A stretch of 64,000 bases of DNA from Saccharothrix obliqua (GCF_019375475.1 NZ_JAHXGQ010000009.1:186001-250000); one strand, 5' to 3'. Shown: positions 32,327 through 43,437, counted from the first letter of the stretch. Notes: generated from the letters alone by a model not told the origin. Numbers and translations: made by a program.

Positions 32327-32917
32327 CTACCCCTTCAGATTGGCGACGACCGTGCCGGCGACCTGCTCCGCCGTGCCGCACGCGTTTCCGTCGTTCAGCT
32401 TGTCGTTCTTGCCGATGGTCGCCTGGATCAACACGAATTCCGTGGCGGAGGTGCGGACGGCGGCGTTGCAGTTGCGCTTGCCGTCGGCGCCGTCGAAGAC
32501 GGCGGCCTGGTAGCCCGCGATCTTGGTCTCGCGGAAGGTGGAGAACGCGGCGCTGTTGCTCACGCCCTCCTCGAAGGTCCTGCCCTTCACCGAGAACGCC
32601 ACCTTGAAGGTGGAATTCGCGAGCGAGTCCTTGCCCTGGTAGGTGCAGGTCGGACCATCGATGCCCTCGGCCTCGGCCTTGGCCTCGCGGAACGTGCTCA
32701 GCTCGCTCTGCTGGGCCGGCGTGAGAATCGTGCAGGGTGCGCCGAGGTACTTCTTCAGATCCAGGTCCGGCTGCCCACTTGACCCGCCCTTGGCAGTGGT
32801 CGTGGTGCCGCCGCCCGGTGTGGCGGTCGGGGTGCCCTTGACGTCGTTCGAGCTGCACGCGGCCAGTGCGGCGACAGCCGCACCCGCGACCGCGATCGCG
32901 CGGAGTGTGCGAATCAA
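32327..32917 (-). CDS. DUF3558 lipoprotein
   Basis: A protein of 196 residues. The start is placed at TTG 32917 with AAGGA about 9 bp upstream; it lies just after the preceding stop. The signal peptide has lipobox VAALAAC followed by a Thr/Gly-rich linker. The mature domain has two Cys pairs (LGAPCTIL, GPTCTYQG, KRNCNAAV, GNACGTAEQV), as in DUF3558 proteins, a frequent companion of ESX/PPE clusters in Pseudonocardiales. The function is unknown; it is exported and membrane-anchored. Confidence 0.8.
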   Translation of the reverse strand: MIRTLRAIAVAGAAVAALAACSSNDVKGTPTATPGGGTTTTAKGGSSGQPDLDLKKYLGAPCTILTPAQQSELSTFREAKAEAEGIDGPTCTYQGKDSLANSTFKVAFSVKGRTFEEGVSNSAAFSTFRETKIAGYQAAVFDGADGKRNCNAAVRTSATEFVLIQATIGKNDKLNDGNACGTAEQVAGTVVANLKG

Positions 32918-32922
32918 GGAAT

Positions 32923-33327
32923 TCAGTCCTTCGGCTTGAGTGCGTCGGCAGCCGCCGAGTCGGTGCCCTTGTACTCGTCCAGTGCCTGCTGGATGTTCGC
33001 GATGGTCTTCTCCAGCGCTTCTTGCGCTTTGAGGTTGGCCCACGCGTAGCCGCCTTCCTCTGACCCGGCGGCGCGTTGGATGGCGAGCGTGGCCATGCCG
33101 CTGTAAACGTCCTTCCCGGGAGGTTTGCCGAACAGGATCTGCTCGGTCTCCCGCTTGACGTCCAGCAGCTTCTCCAACGCCAGTTTCAGGCCGTCGAGGA
33201 GGCGTTCTGCCTCCGCCGGCTCGACGTAGAACCTCGTCTTGGTCGAGACGAAACCACCACCGGCGCCACCGGCCACCGTGTCGGCCGTGAAACCCAGCTT
33301 GCGGCCCCCACCGCCCGCGTCCAGCAT
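32923..33327 (-). CDS. small helical ESX-associated protein
   Basis: A protein of 134 residues from ATG 33327, with GGGGAG about 8 bp upstream. A Gly-rich N-terminus precedes a long helical region (EAERLLDGLKLALEKLLDVK; EALEKTIANIQQALDEYKGT). It resembles WXG100-type helical hairpins but lacks a clear WxG. It is the first gene of the four-gene ESX-associated operon (33327 to 30164) and may be a partner of the PPE-like protein. Confidence 0.65.
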   Translation of the reverse strand: MLDAGGGGRKLGFTADTVAGGAGGGFVSTKTRFYVEPAEAERLLDGLKLALEKLLDVKRETEQILFGKPPGKDVYSGMATLAIQRAAGSEEGGYAWANLKAQEALEKTIANIQQALDEYKGTDSAAADALKPKD

Positions 33328-33475
33328 CGCTCGCGCTCCCCTCACGCCAACCGCCGATCAATGATGGCACAGGGGTCCTGCTCCGGAAGGGTGTTCGGAG
33401 TGGTTGCCGGACCCGGTTGGGCGGTGTCCGATTCGTTCAAGACCGCGCGGGACCGATGGGCCTAGCGTGAGTCGC

Positions 33476-34339
33476 ATGTTGGATGCGGCAAGGTCCTTTC
33501 TTTGGCACCACGCACGGGTGCTGGAGCAGCGGCGGTTCGGGTTCTTGTTCGACGGCGGGCCGGCGGAGCCGGTGGTGGCGGCGGTCGCGGCGTACCGCAA
33601 CGAAGACGGCGGGTTCGGGCACGCGCTGGAGCCGGACGGCCGGGGGCCGACCAGTCAGCCGCTGCACACGTGGACGGCGTTGAACCTGCTGCACGAGGTG
33701 GGCGACGACCGGTTCGTGGCCGGGGCCGCCGGGTTCCTCGCGTCGATCGCGAACGAGGACGGCGGTGTGCCGAACTGCCTGGCGACGGCGGCGGACCACC
33801 CCCGTGCGCCGTGGTGGCGGGTGTCGGGGGACAGCGACCTGCTGATGACGGCGCTCGTGGCGAGCGTGCTGCACCGGTTCGGGGTGGCGGACCCGTGGCT
33901 GGAGCGGGCGACGGTGTTCTGCTGGGAGCGGGTCGACGGAATGGCCGAGACACACCCCTACGAGGCCGCCGCGTGTCTCGCGTTCCTCCAGGACGTGCCG
34001 GACCGGCCGCGGGCCGAGCGGGCCGCGGCGCGGTTGGGCGAGCTGGTGCGCGAGCAGGGGTTGGTGGACCTCGGGGAAGGCCAGGCGGCGGAGGGTTACG
34101 CGGCGGGCGAGACGCACCGGCCGCACCACTACGCGGCCACGCCGGACAGCCTGGCGCGCCGCTGGTTCAGCGACGACGAGATGACGCGCGACCTGGACGA
34201 GCTGGTCGCCGCGCGTGCCGACGACGGCGGCTGGACGTTCCCGTGGCCCGCGTGGACCCCGGTCACCACGCACGAGTGGCGGCCGATCGTCACCATCGAG
34301 GCGTTGCGCACGCTGCGTGCCTACGACCGGATCAGCTGA
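33476..34339 (+). CDS. terpenoid cyclase-like alpha/alpha toroid protein
   Basis: A protein of 287 residues. Repeated motifs of the prenyltransferase/squalene-cyclase toroid are visible: AAYRNEDGGFGHALEPDG, ANEDGGVPNCLATAA and RADDGGWTFPWPAW, with the QW/DGG turn pattern. The catalytic DxDD of squalene cyclases is absent, so enzymatic activity is doubtful. ATG 33476 is chosen; GTG 33467 is possible. The 3' end overlaps the convergent AraC gene by 19 bp. Confidence 0.65.
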   Translation: MLDAARSFLWHHARVLEQRRFGFLFDGGPAEPVVAAVAAYRNEDGGFGHALEPDGRGPTSQPLHTWTALNLLHEVGDDRFVAGAAGFLASIANEDGGVPNCLATAADHPRAPWWRVSGDSDLLMTALVASVLHRFGVADPWLERATVFCWERVDGMAETHPYEAAACLAFLQDVPDRPRAERAAARLGELVREQGLVDLGEGQAAEGYAAGETHRPHHYAATPDSLARRWFSDDEMTRDLDELVAARADDGGWTFPWPAWTPVTTHEWRPIVTIEALRTLRAYDRIS

Positions 34340-35001
34340 CCCAACGGCACACCGGCCAGGTCCTTCACGTCCCGCGACAGGTGGGCCTGGTCGGCGTACC
34401 CGGTGCGGTGGGCGATGTCCGCGAACGCCACACCGCGCCGGGCGAGCTTCACCGCGTGGTCGAAGCGCAGCACCCGGTGCAGGGTCTTCGGGCCGTAGCC
34501 GAACGCGTCGAGACTGCGGCGGTGCAGTTGCCGGGTGCTGACGCCGAGGTCGTCGGCGAGCGCGGCGACGGGCGTGCGGCCGACGGTGGCGGCGACGGCC
34601 GCGGCCAGCGGGTCGGGCGGGCTCGCGCGCAGGCGGGCGCGGGCGGCGTCGGCCAGCACGGCGCACGGGTCGTCGGCCGCGGCCAGCGCGTCCCCAAGGG
34701 CTTCGGTGTCGGGCCACAGCTCGGCCAGCGGCACGCGCTGGTCGCGCAGCACGTGTGCCGGGACGCCCAGCACGGCCGGTCCCACGCCGGGGCCGAAGCG
34801 CACACCGTGCAGCTCGCCGGGCTCGGTGGTGGTGATGTGCGCCCTGGTGTCCGGGCCCGCCACGAACAGCCGGCCGGAGGACGACCAGATCACGTCGGTG
34901 CGCCCGTCGGGCACGACCCGGCCCACCCCGGGCTCGGCGGCGGCCCGTCGCCAGGCGCAGTCCAGTCCGGCGGCGGGCCGCTCGACGTAGGTGTCCGGCA
35001 C
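34321..35001 (-). CDS. AraC family transcriptional regulator
   Basis: A protein of 226 residues. The N-terminal ~120 residues (VGRVVPDGRTDVIWSSSGRL) match the DUF6597-type sensor domain. The C-terminal HTH_18 region has AALADDLGVSTRQLHRRSLD and FADIAHRTGYADQAHLSRDV. The target is unknown. It begins 9 bp downstream of the GH16 stop on the same strand. Confidence 0.85.
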   Translation of the reverse strand: MPDTYVERPAAGLDCAWRRAAAEPGVGRVVPDGRTDVIWSSSGRLFVAGPDTRAHITTTEPGELHGVRFGPGVGPAVLGVPAHVLRDQRVPLAELWPDTEALGDALAAADDPCAVLADAARARLRASPPDPLAAAVAATVGRTPVAALADDLGVSTRQLHRRSLDAFGYGPKTLHRVLRFDHAVKLARRGVAFADIAHRTGYADQAHLSRDVKDLAGVPLGQLIRS

Positions 35002-35010
35002 GGGGCCAGC

Positions 35011-36495
35011 CTAGGTCGCGAACCTGAGCCAGTCGACGCTGACGAACGCCGCCGGCTGCCCGCTGGTGAACGTGACGTGCACGTCGTGGGTGCCGGTGAC
35101 GCCGGTGATGTTCGCGGGCACGGTCCGCCACGACTGCCACCCGCCCGTGTCGGCGATGGCGAAGCTGCCGACCGGTGTCGCGGTGGGGCTGTCCAGCCGG
35201 ACCTCCACCAGCCCGCTGACCCCGGCCGCCGCGCCGGACGCGGCACGGGCGAGGAACTGCCGGGCCGTGCCGGAACCGAACCGGACGCCGGAGAACCGCA
35301 GCGAGTCGCCGTTCTTGAGCCGCGTCACGGCCGTGGGCTCGGCGACGCCGCCGGACCGCGCGGTCGCCTGCTCGGCCTGGATCTCCGCGTACGCGTCCCA
35401 GCCCGCGGCCGTGCCGCCCGCCGTCCACACGGCGACGTAGTCGACCAGCATCGAGCGGCCCGGTGCGGTGGCGGCGGTGGGCGTCGCGCGTCCGGCCACG
35501 CCGTTCGGGAACGCGCCGCCGATGGCCAGGTTGAGCAGCACGAAGTAGCCGGCGTGCGAGGTCATGTTCGCCCACGTGGTGGCGTCGAAGCGGGTGCGGT
35601 CGACGCTGTGGAAGCGCTGGCCGTCGACGTACCAGCGGAACTGCGCGGGCGACGTGCTCTCGTCCCACTCGAAGCGGAACGTGTGGAACGCCGACCGGCA
35701 GGGCGTGCCGGGGCACGGGCGGTTCGCGCCGATGCCGTTGGCCTCGCCGCACGGGCCGCCGGGGTTGACACCGCAGTGCAGCACGCCCCAGACCGAGTCG
35801 AGGCCGTTGACGTTCTCCATGACGTCGAACTCGCCGATGCCCGGCCAGTTCCAGTAGTTGCCGCGGAACGGCGCGCCGAGCGCCCAGAACGCGGGCCAGT
35901 AGCCGAGCGCGGCGTCACCGGAGACGTCGGGCAGCCGGATGCGGCTCTCGATGGCGACCTTGCCGCCGGCGGGTGGGCGGAAGTCGGCGCGCCGGGACTC
36001 GATGCGGGCGGACGTCCAGCGGCCGGCCGCGTCGCGCAGCGCGGTGATGCGGAGGTTGCCCGTGCCGTCGAGGGCGAGGTTGGACGGGGAGGAGGTGTAC
36101 TCCTGGACCTCCCCGGTGCCCCAGTTCGCCGGACCGCCGGGGTAGCCGTGGCCGAGGTCGACCAGCCACTGGTTCGCGGCGGGCGGCGTGCCGGCGGGGC
36201 CGGTGAAGTCGTCGCTCCAGCGCAACGCCCAGCCCGGTGGGGTGGGCGGCACGGAGGCGGGTGTCGCGCCGGGCAGGGCGGGTGACGCGGCGGGTTGTGC
36301 GAGGTGGGCGGCGGGCGCTGCGGGTGACGCGGCGGATCGGGCGATGTGCGGGGCGGGCGCGGCCGGTGACGCGGCGGATTGCGCGGCGGACCCGGCGGGC
36401 GGTGCGGCGGGCGCGGCGGTGGAGGTCGTGGGTGCGGTGGCGGCGAGCAGGGCCGTTGCGGCGGCCAGGGCCAGATGTCGCGGGGTGGTTGCCAT
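35011..36495 (-). CDS. secreted GH16 endoglucanase with C-terminal CBM6-like domain
   Basis: A protein of 494 residues. A signal peptide (AAATALLAATAPTTSTAAP) and a ~60-residue Ala/Pro/Ser repeat linker precede the GH16 domain (about 85-350) with the catalytic motif GEFDVMEN, where ExDxxE is the nucleophile and acid/base pair, and WYWNWPGIGE-like context. The C-terminal ~120 residues (EIQAEQATARSGGVAEPTAV to FVSVDWLRF) are a CBM6-type beta-sandwich. The usual substrates are beta-1,3/1,4-glucans or laminarin. A CelR/CebR-type operator sits just upstream, implying sugar-controlled expression. Confidence 0.9.
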   Translation of the reverse strand: MATTPRHLALAAATALLAATAPTTSTAAPAAPPAGSAAQSAASPAAPAPHIARSAASPAAPAAHLAQPAASPALPGATPASVPPTPPGWALRWSDDFTGPAGTPPAANQWLVDLGHGYPGGPANWGTGEVQEYTSSPSNLALDGTGNLRITALRDAAGRWTSARIESRRADFRPPAGGKVAIESRIRLPDVSGDAALGYWPAFWALGAPFRGNYWNWPGIGEFDVMENVNGLDSVWGVLHCGVNPGGPCGEANGIGANRPCPGTPCRSAFHTFRFEWDESTSPAQFRWYVDGQRFHSVDRTRFDATTWANMTSHAGYFVLLNLAIGGAFPNGVAGRATPTAATAPGRSMLVDYVAVWTAGGTAAGWDAYAEIQAEQATARSGGVAEPTAVTRLKNGDSLRFSGVRFGSGTARQFLARAASGAAAGVSGLVEVRLDSPTATPVGSFAIADTGGWQSWRTVPANITGVTGTHDVHVTFTSGQPAAFVSVDWLRFAT

Positions 36496-36527
36496 GGGGG
36501 CTCCCTCGTCGGTCCGGACAGCACCAA

Positions 36528-36541
36528 TGAGAGCGCTCCCA
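36528..36541. promoter_or_regulatory. CelR/CebR-type LacI-family operator
   Basis: TGAGAGCGCTCCCA differs at one position from TGGGAGCGCTCCCA, the palindrome bound by Thermobifida CelR and Streptomyces CebR repressors. It lies about 35-45 bp upstream of the GH16 start, so a cello-oligosaccharide-responsive LacI repressor encoded elsewhere probably controls the gene. Confidence 0.8.
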
Positions 36542-36579
36542 TCTGCCTCCGCTCAATCGGCCGAACGAACGACGAACCC

Positions 36580-38247
36580 CTATTTCGCGTCCGCGTAGCT
36601 GTCCACCGGCACGGCCTTCAGCGGGAACCGGACGGGGGTTTCGCCGAACACCAGCCGGGACGCCTCGGCGCCGGCCGCGGACACCTCCCCGCACACCGCG
36701 TCCGCCACCTCCGCCGGGCAGTGCACCAGCACCTCGTCGTGCTGGAAGAACACCAGGTGCGCACCCGGCGCGGACCGGTGCAGGCGTCGCCGGAGGGCGC
36801 CCAGCAGGGCGGCCGTCCAGTCGGCCGCGCTGGCCTGCACCACGAAGTTCCGCGTGAACCGACCCCACTCCCGGGCCGCCCGCCGGGACTGCCGCGCCGC
36901 GTCCTCCCCCTCGTCCGCGTTGCCGGTGACGGCACGCCACGCCTCCGACGGCGGCGGGCTGGTGCGGCCCAGGCGGGAGCGCACCACGCGGCCCTGCTCG
37001 CCGGCGGTGGCCGCCGCCTCCACGTAGCCGACCGCGTCCGGGAACCGGCGGCGCAGCACGGCGAGCAACGGGCCCGCCTCGCCGCTGGTGCCGCCGTACA
37101 TCGCGGACAGCATGGCGATCTTCGCCCGGTCCCGGTCGCCGTCGAACGCGTCCGCCGCCAGGTTCGTGTAGAGGTCGTCGTCACCCGACACGGCCGCCAG
37201 CCGCCGGTCGCCGGACAACGCCGCGAGCACCCGCGGCTCCAGCTGCGCGGCGTCCGCCGCGACCAGCTTCCAGCCCGGGTCGGCGACCACGGCACGCCGC
37301 AGCGTGCGCGGGATCTGGAGCGCCGCGCCACCCCGCGTCGCCCACCGCCCGGACACCACGCCACCCACCACGTAGTCCGGCCGGAACCGCCCGCCGGCCA
37401 CCCACTGGTCCAGCCACGACCAGCCGTGCGCCACCCACAGCCGGGCCAGTTCCTTGTACTCCAGCAGCGGCGCGACCGCCGGGTGGTCGACCTCCTTGAG
37501 CACCCACGCCCGCGCGGACGGGACGTCCACGCCCTCCCGCCCGAACGCGCGCACGATGCCGGACGGGTGGTCGGGGTTCACCGCCCGCCCGCCGAACGCC
37601 GCCGTGATCCGGTCAACCAGCTCGGCGAGCCTGGCCGGCCGCGCGCCGTTCACCGGCCGCGCTCCCAGCAGCTCCACCAGCAGGTCCTCGTGCACGTCGG
37701 CCCGCCACGGCAGCCCGAAGTGCGTCATCTCCGCCGCCGCCAGCGCGCTCGCCGACTCGGCGGCGAACAGCAGCCGCAGCCGGTCCGGGTGCGGCAGGCC
37801 CGCCGCGACCCGCTGCTGCTCGGCGTGCACCGCGATCACCGCGTCCAACGGGTCGGCGCCGCCGGGCAGCGGCTCGCGCTCCGGCTCGAACAGGGTCGGC
37901 TGGGCGTCGCGCTTGCGGGGACCCCGGTCCGCCGGCACGGGCAGCCCGCGCAGCCGGGCCACCGCCGCCGCCAACCCGCGCGGCTCGCCGTGCGCGCCGC
38001 GGTGGGCCAGCAGCAGCGACTCGACGTGGTGCAGGTCCAGGCAGCGCTCCACCCGCACGCCACGCGCCAGCAGGCCCGGGTACACCTCGGCGGTCGCGGG
38101 CCACAGCCAGCGCGGGCCGTCCTCCTCCAGGGCGGCCACGGTCGCGGCCAGGTCGGTGGTCTCCACGACCGGACCGGCGGGCGCCCCGGTCGCGGAGAGC
38201 CGCCGGACCCGGCCGGCGTTCTCCCCGTGTGACACCAAGGCGACCAT
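36580..38247 (-). CDS. PolA-like DNA polymerase/3'-5' exonuclease family protein
   Basis: A protein of 555 residues from ATG 38247. The C-terminal ~350 residues are a family-A polymerase domain: motif A KLVAADAAQLEPRVLAALSG, motif B region DRAKIAMLSAMYGGTSGEAG, and motif C VFFQHDEVLVHCP with the HDE triad. The N-terminal ~200 residues correspond to the 3'-5' exonuclease position, but the DEDD carboxylates are not evident, so proofreading is probably absent. It is shorter than PolA (no 5' nuclease). This accessory polymerase is widespread in actinobacteria. It is divergent from the NTPase/TPR gene. Confidence 0.88.
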   Translation of the reverse strand: MVALVSHGENAGRVRRLSATGAPAGPVVETTDLAATVAALEEDGPRWLWPATAEVYPGLLARGVRVERCLDLHHVESLLLAHRGAHGEPRGLAAAVARLRGLPVPADRGPRKRDAQPTLFEPEREPLPGGADPLDAVIAVHAEQQRVAAGLPHPDRLRLLFAAESASALAAAEMTHFGLPWRADVHEDLLVELLGARPVNGARPARLAELVDRITAAFGGRAVNPDHPSGIVRAFGREGVDVPSARAWVLKEVDHPAVAPLLEYKELARLWVAHGWSWLDQWVAGGRFRPDYVVGGVVSGRWATRGGAALQIPRTLRRAVVADPGWKLVAADAAQLEPRVLAALSGDRRLAAVSGDDDLYTNLAADAFDGDRDRAKIAMLSAMYGGTSGEAGPLLAVLRRRFPDAVGYVEAAATAGEQGRVVRSRLGRTSPPPSEAWRAVTGNADEGEDAARQSRRAAREWGRFTRNFVVQASAADWTAALLGALRRRLHRSAPGAHLVFFQHDEVLVHCPAEVADAVCGEVSAAGAEASRLVFGETPVRFPLKAVPVDSYADAK

Positions 38248-38337
38248 CACCACCCGATTGTGCACATGGGGTACGACATCGCGGTGCACCGCGCGACCGG
38301 CGGGGACACCCGTTCGTGGCTCCGGGCGGCGGGCAGG

Positions 38338-40836
38338 ATGTGCGCCGTGGAACGCATCCTGTCGCCCGGCGAGTTGCTCGACGCGCGTCACGAGGTGGTG
38401 CCCTTCCACGGTCGCGTGGAGGAACTGGCGACGCTGACCCGGTGGCGGGACGAGGGCGGCCGGGCGTCCCTCCTGCTGCTGCACGGTCCGCCCGGCGTGG
38501 GCAAGACGCGCCTGGCGCACCGGTTCGCGGCGGGCGGCGGCGTGCTGGTGGTGGACGACGCCGACCTGGTGCCGTGGCACGAGCTGCACCAGGTGCTCCA
38601 GGAGCAGGCCGGGCGGGTCCGGCTGCTGGTGGTGGCGCGTGACGCGGACTGGTGGTGGTCGGCGCTGCGGCAACGCGCGGCCGACCTCGGCTACACCGCG
38701 GCGGAGCTGGCGCTCGCGCCGTGCCCCGAGGAGCACCCGGAGTCGTTCCGCACGGCGTGCTGCCGGTTCGCGGGCCTGCTCGGGCTGCCCCGGCCGGACG
38801 TGCCGACACCGCCCGCGGAGACCCTGCACGACCTGCACCTGGCCGCGCTGGCCGCGGTGCACGGCTCGCCGGCGAGCGAACCGGTGGCGCTGGTGCGGTG
38901 GCTGGCCGACCTCGACCCGGACCCGCCCGCCGCGGGCAGGCACGCCGAGGACGTGCTGGCGGTGGCCCTGCTCGACGACCGGATCGAACCCGACCGCACG
39001 CCGCACGCGCTGGCGGCGCTGCTGCGGGCCGCCGGGCGCTGGCCGCACGTGCTGCGTCGCGCGGAGGCGTTGTTCACCGCCGAGCCGGACCTGGTCGCGA
39101 ACGTCGACGCGGGCCCGCTCACCGCGCTCGCGACCAGGCCCGAGGTGGCACGCGCCATCGCCAGACGGGTGTTCGAGGAGCCGCGCTTCCACGGCGACGT
39201 GCTGCCCGCCGTGCTCACCCGCACCCTGCTGCGGCAGCGCGCGGCCGTCGCGGACAAGCCGGAGCTGGCCGAGCTGCACGGGATGCTCGGCGCGCGGGCC
39301 GCGATCGCCGCGTTGCGGGCGGAGGCGCTGGCCGCCGCGCGCACGGAGGTCGCGCTCTACCGCGAACTGGTGGCCGAGGACCCGGCGGAGTACCGGCCGG
39401 CGCTCGCCGACGCGTTGGGCGACCTGTCGTTGCGGCTGGTCGCGGTGGGCCGCGAGCAGGAGGCGCTGGCGGTCTCGGCGGAGGCCGCGGCGCAGGCGCG
39501 GGAGGCGGTCGAGGACGACGAGGAGTGCACGCCGCAGCTGGCCGCCGCGCTGGAGCGGCTGGGCGTGCGGAACGCCGCGCTCGGGCGGCGTGCCGACGCG
39601 CTGGCCGCGGTGAGCCACGCCGCGTTGCTCTACCAGGAGCTGCACGAGGCGCGGCCGGCGTTGTTCCGGCTCGACCTGGCGAAGATCACCCACCACCTGG
39701 CGGTGCGGTTGCACGAGGTCGGCCGGCGGGTGGAGGCCGGTGACGCGGCGCGGTCGGCGGTGTGGCGGTGGCGTGCCGTGGTGGCCGCGGACCCCCGTTA
39801 CGAGGCCGAGTTCGCCCGCACGCTGGGCGCGTTGGCGAACCTGCTGGCGGTGCTCGGCCTGGGCGGTGAGGCGGAGGTGGCGGCCGGCGGTTCGATCGAG
39901 GTGCTGCGCAGGCTCGCCGCGGCCAACCCGCGTGATTTCGAACCCGAACTCGCCACCGCCCTGGGCGCGCTGGGCGCGGTGCTGCGTGGTCCGGACCGGC
40001 GTGCGGACGCGCTCGCGGCGGCCGAGGAGGCGGTGCGGCTGTGGCGGCGGATCGCGCGGGACGGCGACCCGCGCGCGGTCGGCAGGCTCGCCGCCGCGCT
40101 GCTGGACCAGCTCGACGTGCCGGTGCCGGGTGACCGCCTGCCGGTGGCCCAGGAGGCGGTGGACCTGCTGCGGCCCCTGGCGGAGCGGTACCCGGCGCGG
40201 TTCGCGGCGGCGTTCGCCGCGGCGCGCTGCCGGCTGGCCGGGCTGCTGCTCGCGACGGGCCGCGAGCACGCGGCGCGGCAGGTGGTGGCGAACCTGGTGG
40301 GGCAGGTGCCGGGACCGGACGCGCGGCTGGCCCGCGCGTGGGCCGCGTTGTCCGACGAACTGGCCGCGGTGGCGCACGACGAGGACGCGTTGCGGTGCGC
40401 CGAGCACGCCGCCGAGTGCTGGCGGGACCTGGTGGGGCGGTGCGACGTGGCGGCGCGGGCGTACCCGTTGGCGGTGCGGCGGGTGGCCGTGCTGACCCAC
40501 GCGGCACGCGGGCTGGGCGCGTTGTCCCGCGCGCGGCAGGCCGTGCTGGCCTGGCACCTGGTCCGCACGCCCGGCGAGCTGGCCGCCGACCCGGACTACG
40601 CCGAGGCGTTGACCGGGTACGCGGTGCTGTGCGTGCAGACCAGGGTGGAGCTGGACCGGGCGCTGGCGGCGGCGCACCGGGCGGTGGTGGTGCTGCGGGC
40701 CGCGCGGGTGGCGCCCGACCGGTTCGCCGCCGCCGTCGCGGCCGTGGAGGACGTGGTCCGGGCGCACCCCGACCCGCAGGTCGCGCGCACCCGGACCAGG
40801 GCGATGGTCGCCCGGGACTGGCCTAGCCCCGCGTGA
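38338..40836 (+). CDS. P-loop NTPase with TPR array
   Basis: A protein of about 832 residues. Near the N-terminus are HGRVEELATLTRWRDEGG and Walker A LLLLHGPPGVGKTRLAHRFA, then GVLVVDDADLVPWHE as Walker B. From about residue 310 to the end there are ~14 helical TPR-type repeats (AEALAAARTEVALYRELVAE; DALAAAEEAVRLWRRIARDG). There is no DNA-binding or effector domain, which sets it apart from LAL/SARP regulators. It is probably a STAND-like signalling ATPase or scaffold with no known function. ATG 38338 is chosen; GTG 38347 is possible. The end overlaps the convergent putB by 14 bp. Confidence 0.7.
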   Translation: MCAVERILSPGELLDARHEVVPFHGRVEELATLTRWRDEGGRASLLLLHGPPGVGKTRLAHRFAAGGGVLVVDDADLVPWHELHQVLQEQAGRVRLLVVARDADWWWSALRQRAADLGYTAAELALAPCPEEHPESFRTACCRFAGLLGLPRPDVPTPPAETLHDLHLAALAAVHGSPASEPVALVRWLADLDPDPPAAGRHAEDVLAVALLDDRIEPDRTPHALAALLRAAGRWPHVLRRAEALFTAEPDLVANVDAGPLTALATRPEVARAIARRVFEEPRFHGDVLPAVLTRTLLRQRAAVADKPELAELHGMLGARAAIAALRAEALAAARTEVALYRELVAEDPAEYRPALADALGDLSLRLVAVGREQEALAVSAEAAAQAREAVEDDEECTPQLAAALERLGVRNAALGRRADALAAVSHAALLYQELHEARPALFRLDLAKITHHLAVRLHEVGRRVEAGDAARSAVWRWRAVVAADPRYEAEFARTLGALANLLAVLGLGGEAEVAAGGSIEVLRRLAAANPRDFEPELATALGALGAVLRGPDRRADALAAAEEAVRLWRRIARDGDPRAVGRLAAALLDQLDVPVPGDRLPVAQEAVDLLRPLAERYPARFAAAFAAARCRLAGLLLATGREHAARQVVANLVGQVPGPDARLARAWAALSDELAAVAHDEDALRCAEHAAECWRDLVGRCDVAARAYPLAVRRVAVLTHAARGLGALSRARQAVLAWHLVRTPGELAADPDYAEALTGYAVLCVQTRVELDRALAAAHRAVVVLRAARVAPDRFAAAVAAVEDVVRAHPDPQVARTRTRAMVARDWPSPA

Positions 40837-41746
40837 GCAGCGCCCGCAGGAAGAACGCCACGTTGGCCGGGCGCTCCGCGAGCCGCCGCATGAAGTAGCC
40901 GTACCACTCGTCGCCGTAGGGCAGGTACACCCGCATCCGGTTGCCCTCGGCGGCCAGGCGGCGCTGCTCCTCGGGCCGGATGCCGTACAGCATCTGGAAC
41001 TCGTAGCTGTCCTTCGACCGGTGGGCGGCGAGGTCGGTGGCGATCGCGATCAGCCGCGGGTCGTGCGACGCGACCATCGGGTAGCCCTCACCCGCCATGA
41101 GCACCTTCAGGCAGCGCACGTACGACAGGTCGACGTCCGCCTTGTCCTGGAACGCCACCGAGGCGGGCTCCTGGTACGCGCCCTTGCACAGCCGGACCCG
41201 GGACCCGGCGTGCGCCAGGTCCCGGCAGTCCTGCTCGGTGCGCTTCAGGTACGCCTGGAGCACCGCGCCGACCCACGGGAAGTCCACCCGCAGCTCGCGC
41301 AGGATGCCCAGCGTCGAGTCGGTGGTGGTGTGGTCCTCCATGTCCAGGGTGACCGTGGTGCCGACCGCGCCCGCCGCCGAGCAGATGCGGCGCGCGTTGT
41401 CCAGGGCGATCTTCTCCCCGTCGACCGGCAGGAACTGGCCCACCGCGGACAGCTTCACGGACACCTCGGCCCGGTCGGCGTACCCCGCGGTCTCCAGGCG
41501 GCGCAGCAGTTCGAGGTACGCCTCCGCGGTGGCCGTCGCCTGCTTGGCGTCACGCGTGTCCTCGCCCAGGTGGTCGAGCGTGACCAGGCGGCCGTCGGCG
41601 AGCACCTCGCCGGTGGTGGCGATCGCGGCGTCCACGTCGTCACCGGAGACGAAGCGCTTGACGACGGGCCGGGTCAGCGGCGTGCGTTCGACGAGCGAGC
41701 GGATCGCCCCGGAGCGCGAGGCGGCGAGCAGTGTCGAGCGGAGCAT
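40823..41746 (-). CDS. putB: proline dehydrogenase
   Basis: A protein of 307 residues, monofunctional PRODH. Recognisable barrel motifs are EVSVKLSAVGQFLPVDG, TVTLDMEDHTTTDSTL, RVRLCKGAYQEPASVAF, MVASHDPRLIAIA and the FAD/substrate segment YEFQMLYGIRPEEQRRL followed by RMRVYLPYGDEWYGYFMRRL. It oxidises L-proline to pyrroline-5-carboxylate with FAD. I place the start at ATG 41746 (AGGGG upstream); the in-frame GTG at 41752 overlaps the pruA stop. It is second in the operon after pruA. Confidence 0.95.
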   Translation of the reverse strand: MLRSTLLAASRSGAIRSLVERTPLTRPVVKRFVSGDDVDAAIATTGEVLADGRLVTLDHLGEDTRDAKQATATAEAYLELLRRLETAGYADRAEVSVKLSAVGQFLPVDGEKIALDNARRICSAAGAVGTTVTLDMEDHTTTDSTLGILRELRVDFPWVGAVLQAYLKRTEQDCRDLAHAGSRVRLCKGAYQEPASVAFQDKADVDLSYVRCLKVLMAGEGYPMVASHDPRLIAIATDLAAHRSKDSYEFQMLYGIRPEEQRRLAAEGNRMRVYLPYGDEWYGYFMRRLAERPANVAFFLRALLTRG

Positions 41747-41748
41747 GG

Positions 41749-43374
<1,626 letters not shown>

Positions 43375-43437
43375 AAGCAGCTCCTTCGCCACATGGTTGT
43401 GTCGGCTTCACGGTAGGACTACCGAGCGTGCACACCG

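Noticed and set aside
38248..40767. Open minus-strand frame continuing upstream of the PolA-like gene for about 840 codons
   Set aside because: It is antisense to the NTPase/TPR gene, consists of Arg/His/Gln/Pro-rich non-protein-like sequence, and results from GC-rich codon bias on the other strand.
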